A DNA stretch of 64,000 nt from Gambelia wislizenii (Eukaryota; Chordata; Lepidosauria; Squamata; Crotaphytidae): the NCBI GenBank assembly GCA_030847615.1, contig JAUMIR010000005.1, positions 107,661,116 through 107,725,115 of the forward strand. Reading direction: 5' to 3'. Numbering within the stretch: position 1 is the stretch's first letter; each line of letters opens with the position of its first letter. Positions 57,121-64,000 of this stretch are shown here, in pieces. The position numbers and the translations under genes are program-made. The notes under the pieces were generated by a model. It was not told where the DNA came from. It saw only the letters and a list, made by a program, of their open reading frames with translations, and ran no database searches.

Positions 57121-57939
57121 TGGCTTGTCTGCCCTCTTACCGCCCGGGCTTACCCATTCTTGGCTTGTCCGCCCCTCACTTGCCTGGTCTGCCCTGTCTT
57201 CCAGGGCCTTCCCTAGCTCCGGGCTTGTATGCCCTTTGCTTGCCTTGTCCGCCCTTACCGCCAGAGGCCCACTGCTCCTGTTGCCCCACCAGGAGGTCCT
57301 GCAGGAGCCTCCTGTATGCCTTCTGGGTTGGTCCTCTCCGGCTGCTGCCCAACTGCAGACCGCCTTTCCCAGGAGCCGCTTGGGGTCTCCTGCCTACTGG
57401 AAGCCGCCGGCAGCCCAGCAGTTGCCCCTGTTCCATGGGTTGTGGTCACTGCGACCCATCTCACTGGCTTCCCCCACTGCTACCCTGATAGACCTCGGCA
57501 TTCCTGTTTAATGGGCCAGCCTATGTGGGCCACCCCGCTGGCCCCCACAGTTGCCCTGCTGGCCTGTGTCCCTCTCCCCACTGGGCCTGTGGCCGGAGCA
57601 AGCTGTCTCCCTGGCCTCCCACTGCTGCCCTTGCTCCCTGGTGGCTGTCGTGAGATGCCTCGCTAGTCACCCTAGATGCCACTCCTTTGGCTCCGGTAGC
57701 CACCGCTGCCACTGCCACTGCCTTCTTGGTCCGCCGCTGCTGGGTCCTCCCACTGCCAGGTGCTGCTGCTGCTTCTGCCACCGCTGTTGTCTGCTGCTGA
57801 CCGCCACTGCTCCAGCTGTGGTCCCTATCACTGGCCTCCTGTCTTCATTCGCCACTGCTGCCCACTCGCTTCTGAGCTCTTTCCAAGAGCTCCTTCCTCT
57901 TTGGCTCTGAAGAGCCAACTGCTCAGGTCCAGCACTGGG

Positions 57940-58100
57940 CCGGGAATATATCCCCGGCTGCTGGGCCTGAGTGGAGACTGCAGCTACCAATCTCTGTCCC
58001 CTTAGCCAATCAGAGACTTCAGAAGCTCCGTGCCTCTGATTGGCTGAGGTGATAGCCCACCAGCCAATTGGAGGAGGGCAGCCTCCTCCTGATTGGTTGG
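57940..58100 (-). promoter_or_regulatory. CCAAT-box cluster with TATA-like site
   Basis: In about 110 bp there are CCAAT motifs at about 57987, 58006, 58039 (inverted), 58063 and 58092 (inverted), each with a GATTGG or GCCAAT context. On the minus strand they lie 40-150 bp upstream of GGGATATATTCCC (57943-57955). This spacing fits a CCAAT/TATA core promoter reading leftward toward the gag-like frame. NF-Y would be the expected binder; this is inference. Confidence 0.55.
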
Positions 58101-58279
58101 TTTTTGATCTTCTTTCCAGCCAGCCCGAGCTGGCCGGAAAGAGGATGCTTGGCCAGCATGGCGGCACCCATGATGACTACGAGGTGGGCGAGCTGAAGGG
58201 GGATCCCCAGCCGCAACTCTGGCTGCAGGGGAAAGTTAAGACCCATCAGCTGATATCCAGATACCATTTGATTGCACCT

Positions 58280-58395
58280 TGAGGAATTGTTGAATTGCAG
58301 CCCCATCATCCTCTATCATTTGCAATGATGGCTAGGGCTGATGAGAGTTAGAGTCCAAGAACTGCTAAAAGGTCACAATTTCCTCACCCCCTACT
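58280..58395. mobile_element. degraded hAT-like MITE
   Basis: GAATTGCAGCCCCATCATCC and GATGAGAGTTAGAGTCCAAG are inverted in outline around CAATGATGGCTAGGG, as in the copies at 26915 and 50285. Confidence 0.5.
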
Positions 58396-58399
58396 GTTA

Positions 58400-58981
58400 G
58401 GAGATTATCACATGCAGCTGATGTGTTTCCATAATGACTCCAGCAGAATGCAAAAGGACACCAATATCAGATGACATTGTCCTTTTGCATTCTGCTGGCA
58501 TCATTATAGTGATTCTTTTTATTGACAGGCTGAGCCATCAATAGATCAAGCATCCTGTTTTGGTGCTGGCATTGCCAGTGTGTGAAACCTCGGGCCATTT
58601 AACTCATGTGAATGCAGCATCAATGAGCATTCCTGCCAGAACACTTCTGGGTAAGATTGCATCCAGGTAAGTGACATACTTTTTATGACCCTCCCCAGGT
58701 TACTTGTAAGTTTTAAAGTGTGTTTCTGTGCTTGGTGAGACTTCTTTTGTGTTCTCTTACTTTTAATTTTTGAATTTCCCGCACTCACGTCTTCTTGCAA
58801 GAACAGGTGGCATTTCAGTCCAGGAAGTGAACGGAGCTCTGTTAGAGCTCTGTTCATTTCTGGGCTGCCTGTTGGTGGGAGAGAAGGTGAGTTTGATTGG
58901 GAAGGTTATTGTGCCAGGACAGGGGCAGGATTGGAGATGGTGGGACAGGAACACTGTTTGCTTTCCTCTCTGATAATCTCC
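58400..58981. mobile_element. Harbinger-like non-autonomous element, 582 bp
   Basis: Termini GGAGATTATCACATG and CTCTGATAATCTCC are inverted. The flanks are TTA (58397-58399) and TTG. A 31-bp inner inverted repeat (TGACTCCAGCAGAATGCAAA at 58436 and its complement at 58478-58508) makes a hairpin near the left end. It is the best reference for the copies at 1181-4804 and 18610-19916, which lie in the opposite orientation. Confidence 0.85.
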
Positions 58982-59149
58982 TTGGGCTTTATTAACGTCC
59001 CAGAGAACTTTGGTTATTTGAGTGGTCTGAAAATATTTATAAATATATACAAAACTAAGTTTTGTATAAATTTATTGCTAAAAGTACAATAAATGTTTTA
59101 AAATGAAACTGGTGAGCTTTAGACACCAGTACCCTTCCTAAAGTGGCCC

Positions 59150-59465
59150 CACAGGTGTGTACTCACACTACACACTTAGCAGCACTTTCATATCACTATA
59201 ACTGCTGCAATTTTACCCTATGGAATCCTAGGAAGTATAGTTTGGTTGGTGAAGGAGCTAAAATTGCTGGAGAGCACTAATGCCTTAGTTTACGTGAGTG
59301 GACTTGGTACTCTCTAGCAAAAACAAACAAACAAACAAAAACCCCAACCAATGAAACAAACCCTAAGTCCTACACAAAACTACAAATCTCAGGATTCCAC
59401 GGGACAGAGCCATGGCTATTAAGGTGAATTCAAGCTGTTATCATCTTTCATTGTGGATATACCCA
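59150..59465. mobile_element. degraded palindromic MITE
   Basis: The left half (ACCCTATGGAATCCTAGGAAG, TATAGTTTGG) and right half (ACAAAACTACAAATCTCAGG, ATTCCACGGGACAGAGCCATGG) are inverted versions of the arms in 5887-6114. The outer ends are poorly conserved. A CAAA-rich tract has expanded at the centre (59322-59340). Confidence 0.5.
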
Positions 59466-59687
59466 GTCACCAACCCATACACAGAGCAATCATGAAATTC
59501 AGCAGCCATGTGTTGAGTTGTGCCACTCCTTTATGTAATGCTTACTTATGTGGCAGGAATGAGGAAATGATGATGAAATGAGAACCCCCAAGGGTGTGCA
59601 AACAGTTGAATTAGGCATCATAGAATAAGAGTAACGGGCACTGATACTGGTCTAAGTGACAGTCCTTTTTCTATTTTCCTCTTTTAT

Positions 59688-59689
59688 TT

Positions 59690-59728
<39 letters not shown>

Positions 59729-59730
59729 TT
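59688..59730. repeat. (TTTA)n microsatellite
   Basis: About ten TTTA units. Confidence 0.95.
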
Positions 59731-60279
59731 GTACGGGGATGCCTAGTTTTTCCTAAAAGCAGAAAATGAATGCAGAACTTTGTGAAATACATGGCACTTC
59801 ATAACCTTATGTTCCAGAGATGGAAGCAGAGGTGCTAGGAAGCTGAGTTGTGCCTCTACTGCATTGTTCATCACTTTTCACACAGGCAGCACTTTCAATT
59901 AAGTCTAAAGCTTTCAGTCAACAACTATGATGTGTGCACCTGGGGAATGTCACCAGCCCTCAATAATCAATATTCAAGTTATGATGGACTGACAGCTTCA
60001 TGGCTCAGTGAATGTCCCTTGATTTTTACCTCCTACTCTTGCTGCCAAAACAATGAAGAGTATATGTAGCATGAAGAAACAAATTTAATTAAGCTGAGGG
60101 ATATGGATGAGAAGTATAACCAAGAGTAAACAGCTATGCATCAATTTATAGGGCAGAATTACTGGGGAGAGGGGTGTCTTTTATTTTTGTTTTACTTGCT
60201 TTGATTAAAGAAAATCTACCCCAGAGATTTAAAGTGTTTTAATTATAAAATCTAAATCTCAGGAAATCTGGGATGCAGC
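59731..60279. other. unassigned non-coding sequence
   Basis: Nothing recognised. Confidence 0.4.
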
Positions 60280-60509
60280 ATTGTTAGGGATCTCTAAGAG
60301 AAAAGGTTCAGCAAACTACAATTCTCTGGGCTTTTCATCTGGAATGAGAGCCAGGAAAGTGAAGCTGATTCCTTTTTTAAAACCTGTAGCTTTACAATGT
60401 AGATATGCACTCGGGTAAGTGCATCAGAATGACACTGCCAGATTGGGAATGATTTGATGGCCTTCAGGAACTGAGGCCAGAATAACAATTGGCATGGTGC
60501 TTAGCTAGG

Positions 60510-60517
60510 TATTTAAG
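60510..60517 (+). promoter_or_regulatory. TATA-like site in LTR B
   Basis: TATTTAAG; the related LTR A has the same site in minus orientation near 51030. Confidence 0.5.
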
Positions 60518-61106
60518 AGATTGTCCTGACCCTTCAGCTCCTTTTTGGATCTTCTTGCAACCTACCCACCCACCCTGAGTACAGTTGGAGTTTCACTGGT
60601 CACCTTGAAGTCGGGTAGGATTTCCCTCCTTTTTTGCTAAGGGTTTTTTTGCCCACCCCATACTGTATCTGGGGAAAATTGGACAATTGGCTTAGGGTGA
60701 TGTCTTTAAATAGGCTTTCATTGGCAGGTATGGGGAGGGGGTTAAGATGTTGGTCAGTTTACACCTTGGCACCCCCTTATGGTGAAAAGTAGGGCCCTGT
60801 AATGGCCATTAGGTCTTGGGACCTGGGGAGTTGTGAAGAGCCTGTCCTTGGGGCTATCCTAGGGAGTTTGCTCTCTCAAGTCCTGGGACTTGGGAGGGAG
60901 TGCTTCAGGTTTGCCTTCCAGAGAGGTCTGGCCAGGGTAAACAACCCAATAATGTTGGATTGCCCTCGGGGTCAGGTGTGTCACCCAAGAGAAGGCTGAG
61001 GAAGTGGTCACAGGTTGACACCTGGCCTCAGCCAGACCGGCATCAAGTTGCTTCCCCCCTCTTTTGCTTAGCCCCAGGTACAATTCATTAAATAGGGTGT
61101 AGGTCA

Positions 61107-61112
61107 AATAAA
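61107..61112 (+). terminator. polyadenylation signal in LTR B
   Basis: AATAAAGTGTCCCTATT, about 55 bp before the LTR end. Confidence 0.55.
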
Positions 61113-61642
61113 GTGTCCCTATTAAATCCACATCTATGTGTCTGGCTCATTATTTCATAGTTGGTCAATAAAAACTGTATGTTCTTAGTTTAGAGGGACA
61201 CTTACTAATGCACCATAGTGGCTGCTGTCTGCTGTCAGTGAGGTGAATGAGTCAGTTCCAAGTTTTAGTCCAAACTTTAAAAGAACTAGCCAAAGTGCTG
61301 AACCTATTTGGATGATAGGTGGAGCTCTTTGGACAACTCCTTTAAAGTTACAACTAAAACCCAGAGATGACCAGCTGCCATGATAATAATAATAATAAAT
61401 AATAATAAAATTTATTTATACCCCGCCCCTCTGTTAAAACAATCGGGGCGGCTTACAAAATTTAAAATACAATACAAATAAAATCCCCAAACACCCCCAC
61501 TCCCACCCTCCCCCATTAAAAAAACATTAAACAAATATAAATTAAAACAACTAATCTAAAATCACTTTTAAAACTATAAATACAATAAATATAATAAATG
61601 GCCAGCAGCCTAGAAGAGGCCAGGATCCCCTGAGGCCGGGAT

Positions 61643-62944
61643 CTAATTAGGAAAGGCCTGCCAAAAGAGATCCGTCTTTAGTGCTTTTTTAAAGCCACTC
61701 AGGCTTGTTATCTGACGGATCTCATTCGGCAGGTCATTCCACAATTTGGGGGCGATTACCGAAAAGGCCCTCTGGGAGGTTGCAGACAGCCTAGATTTTT
61801 GTGGCTGAAGCAAATTCCTCCCAGAGGACCGGAGTGCGCGGGGAGGATTGTATGGGAGGAGGCGGTTCCGGAGATAAGTTGGACCCAAGCCATTTAGGGC
61901 TTTAAAGGTAATAACCAACACCTTATACTGGGCCCGGAAACTGATTGGCAGCCAGTGGAGAGATTTTAATACTGGAGTTATATGGTCTCTCCGAGATGTT
62001 CCCGAGACCACTCTGGCTGCCATATTTTGTACCAACTGAAGTTTCCGGACCAAGCATGAGGGCAGCCCCATGTAGAGCGCATTGCAGAAATCTAGACGGG
62101 AGGTTACCAGCGCGTGCACCACAGTCTCAAGGTCCCTTACTTCCAGGAAATGGTGCAGCTGGCGTATCAGCCGAAGCTGATAACAGGCGCTCCTGACTGT
62201 CGCATTCACCTGACTCGTCATCTGAAGCGATGAATCAAGGAGCACCCCCAGACTGCGAACACAGTCCTTAACGGAGAACGTGACCCCGTCCAGGACTGGA
62301 GGTTGCAACCCAACTCCTGGTTTGGGGGCCGCTACCATGAGCACCTCCGTTTTATCTGGATTTAATCTCAATCTGTTTTTCCTCATCCAGCCCATTACTG
62401 CTTTAAGACAATCATTAAGAGGAGAGACGCCATCGGAATTCGAGGCCGATGATCGGGGCAAGGAGAAATAGATCTGGGTGTCATCAGCGTACTGATAACA
62501 CCCAGCCCCATAACTGCGAATAATCTCACCCAGCGGCTTCATATAAATGTTAAACAGCATCGGGGACAGGATGGCGCCCTGTGGAACACCACAAGTAAGC
62601 TCCTTTATGCTGGAGCAGCTGTCCCCGAGCAACACCCTCTGGGACCTGCCCGAGAGGAAGGACCGGAACCACTGGAGCGCAGTGCCTCCGATTCCTAACC
62701 CCCTCAAGCGATCCAAGAGGATGCTATGATCTATCGTATCGAAAGCCGCTGAGATGTCTAAAAGCACCAACAGGGTCACACTACCCCTGTCAATGCTTAG
62801 ACGCAGGTCATCAGTCAAGGCAACCATGGCAGTCTCAACTCCAAATCCCGTCCTAAAGCCAGTTTGAAATGGGTCTAGATAATCGGTTTCATCCAAGACC
62901 ACTTGGAGTTGAAGCGCAACTGCCCTCTCGATCACTTTGCTCAA
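61643..62944 (-). pseudogene. L2 reverse transcriptase and C-terminus
   Basis: 433 open codons include FQTGFRTGFGVETAMVAL, LLVLLDISAAFDTIDHSILL (motif A), GVPQGAILSPMLFNIYMKPL (motif B), YQYADDTQIYF (motif C with both aspartates), LNPDKTEVL and a C-terminal block with HWLPISFRAQYK and FKALNGLGP. All catalytic RT motifs look intact. It is out of frame with the upstream part by one base near 62945-62950, where the expected PFLSKVIE reading resumes. Confidence 0.9.
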
Positions 62945-63992
62945 GAATGGTAACAGAAACCGGCCTATAGTTGTTCATGTCCAGGGGGTCAAGGGAAGAT
63001 TTTTTCAGGAGCGGCCTAACGGCTGCTTCCTTTAAACAAGATGGAACACACCCTTCTCTGAGGGATGCATTGATGATGTCCTTAAGGAACATCATCAAGG
63101 CAGTCCCCCCCTGGATGGCCAGCCATGAAGGGCAAGGATCAAGAGGGCAGGTCGTCTTCCTAACCCTACCAAGTAGCTTGTCCACGTCCTCAGTACTCAC
63201 AGATTGAAATTGATCCAGTAAACTGACATCAACGGAGTTGCTGGACACCTCGTCAATTGTTTCTGCCAAATTACTGGTATCTAAGTCGGCTCTTATCTGA
63301 GAGATTTTATCTGCAAAGAAATTGTTAAACGCGTCACAGCAGGCCGTCGTTGGGTTAAGCAACGGGTTCTGCACAGGAATAACCTGCGTCATCTCCCTTA
63401 CCACCCTAAACAGCTCTGCTGGACAGGACTCTGCAGACGCAATACGTGCAGAGGAGAAGGATCGCTGTGCTGCACGTATTGCCTCTCGATAGGACCAAAG
63501 AAAGTTCCTATGACGAGTCCTGTCGGATAAGAGTCGAGTTTTCCGCCAGTTGCGCTCTAGTCGTTGTCCAACCCGCTTCATTTTCCTAAGCTCTGCTGTA
63601 TACCATGGCTTACGGTTTGAAGCAGGTTGGAAAGGACGCTTGGGAGCGATCGTGTCGATAGCCTTGGTAAGATCGTTGTTCCAGGTATTAACCAAAGTTT
63701 CAACAGGGTCACCGGCGTTACCAACCATTAAACCCTCCAAGGCTTTCTGGAATCCTATTGGTTCCATTAGCCTTCGAGGGCGGACCATTCTAATAGGTCC
63801 ACCACCCCCGGTGGGGCAGACAGTGGCTCTTAGCTCCATCTTGACCAGGAAATGATCCGTCCATGACAACGCGGTGGTTTTTATAACCTCCGCCCACGGA
63901 TATTCCTGTTCCGTACTGAAGACCGCATCGAGGGTATGACCCGCACAATGTGTGGGCCCGATAACCATTTGGGATAGGCCCATGTTTGTCAT
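62889..63992 (-). pseudogene. L2 endonuclease end and RT N-terminal linker
   Basis: The upstream frame shows the endonuclease end (IGPTHCAGHTLDAVFS, ALSWTDHFLVKMEL, the S/T-DH motif), the linker (NRKPWYTAELRKMKRVGQRL), a thumb-preceding helical region and NNYRPVSV just before the frameshift. The first endonuclease motifs lie beyond the window. It overlaps the next frame by 56 bases in another phase; the true reading changes phase near 62948. Confidence 0.9.
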
Positions 63993-64000
63993 GGTTTCCA

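Larger units (their letters stand above)
56275..58275 (-). mobile_element. GC-rich retroelement 5'-like region
   Basis: A 2-kb block differs sharply in composition from its neighbours. On the minus strand it presents CCAAT boxes (58096-57986), a TATA-like site (57951-57946), a long GC-rich leader, then a broken frame starting MPPKKKAQPNRPVT and a basic/acidic tail. A 30-bp sequence, CCCATCAGCTGAT(A/T)TCCAGATA, occurs at 58243 and again at 57034. These suggest the promoter and gag-like start of a retroelement (possibly a DIRS- or Gypsy-type one). The identity is inference. Confidence 0.45.
60280..61167 (+). mobile_element. solo LTR-like repeat, copy B
   Basis: It aligns with the reverse complement of 50413-51300 along its length: GATTTGATGGCCTTCAGGAA-like, CACCCTGAGTACAGTTGGAG, AAGTCCTGGGACTTGGGAGG-like, CCAGGTACAATTCATTAAAT. 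A TATA-like TATTTAAG (60510-60517) and a polyadenylation signal AATAAA (61107-61112) lie in LTR order, and the 3' end is TTGGTCA. There is no adjacent internal region. The 5' border is approximate. Confidence 0.7.
61383..64000 (-). mobile_element. L2 LINE, 3' part, runs off the window
   Basis: The 3' end is an (ATT)n/(TAA)n repeat at 61383-61410 followed by the GGGCGG tail (CCCCGCCCCTCTG on the plus strand), typical of reptile L2. A short 3' UTR precedes the ORF end at 61643. The coding region continues upstream to the window edge. The endonuclease part is incomplete because it extends beyond 64000. Only one coding lesion is evident in 2.3 kb, so this is a comparatively young copy. Confidence 0.9.

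Noticed and set aside
56223..58282. Proline/serine-rich plus-strand frames in the GC-rich block as a host gene
   Set aside because: Overlapping frames are open in several phases because of composition. The more coherent reading (basic tract plus Ser/Asp tail, promoter upstream) is on the minus strand, and even that is broken.
50413..61167. Single provirus bounded by the two LTR-like repeats
   Set aside because: They are in opposite orientation, and the sequence between them is unrelated transposons with no gag, pol or env.

Overview
The window looks like non-coding nuclear DNA from a squamate reptile (lizard or snake). It carries several transposon lineages together that are typical of squamates: a BovB/RTE tail, a second RTE-like LINE, L1, L2, CR1, tRNA-derived and 5S-rRNA-derived SINEs, Penelope-like fold-backs, Tigger-like and Harbinger-like DNA transposons, and hAT-like MITEs. 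I see no exon, splice structure, tRNA or rRNA gene of a host gene. Nearly every coding-like stretch is a retrotransposon fragment or a low-complexity artefact. The species assignment is inference from repeat content.

Layout. 1-5 kb: a tRNA-SINE, then a Harbinger-like element (1181-4804) split by a 3-kb minus-strand RTE-like LINE whose 5' end is a perfect 40-bp palindrome. 5.9-14 kb: palindromic MITE, BovB 3' end, SINEs, a 138-bp duplication, a CR1 tail and two fold-back elements. 16-24 kb: Harbinger-like copies, one split by a solo LTR, and the first of several 5S-derived SINE copies. 29.2-33.8 kb: a 5'-truncated L1 with exact 15-bp target duplications. 35.6-37.1 kb: an L1 tail interrupted by a VNTR-bearing insertion.

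The most unusual feature lies at 38.2-44.5 kb. Two Tigger-like elements in the same orientation have a core replaced by long GC-rich arrays of alternating near-perfect hairpins and G-quadruplex-type G tracts (21 and about 50 hairpin units). The second contains a 761-bp higher-order repeat. An empty copy of its target sequence at about 45.65 kb fixes its borders and TA target site.

50-61 kb: two related LTR-like repeats in opposite orientation about 10 kb apart, a 340-bp near-perfect hairpin nested in a Harbinger-like element with TTA duplications, an internally deleted CR1, and a 2-kb GC-rich segment with a cluster of CCAAT boxes, a TATA-like site and a degraded gag-like reading frame on the minus strand. 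61.4-64 kb: a minus-strand L2 whose reverse transcriptase is nearly intact apart from one frameshift; it runs off the window end.

The elements do not form a pathway. They record layered insertions whose nesting gives relative ages. The Harbinger-like copies share the terminus GGA(C/G)(A/T)TTATCAGAC and, in the best copies, 3-bp TTA/TAA duplications.
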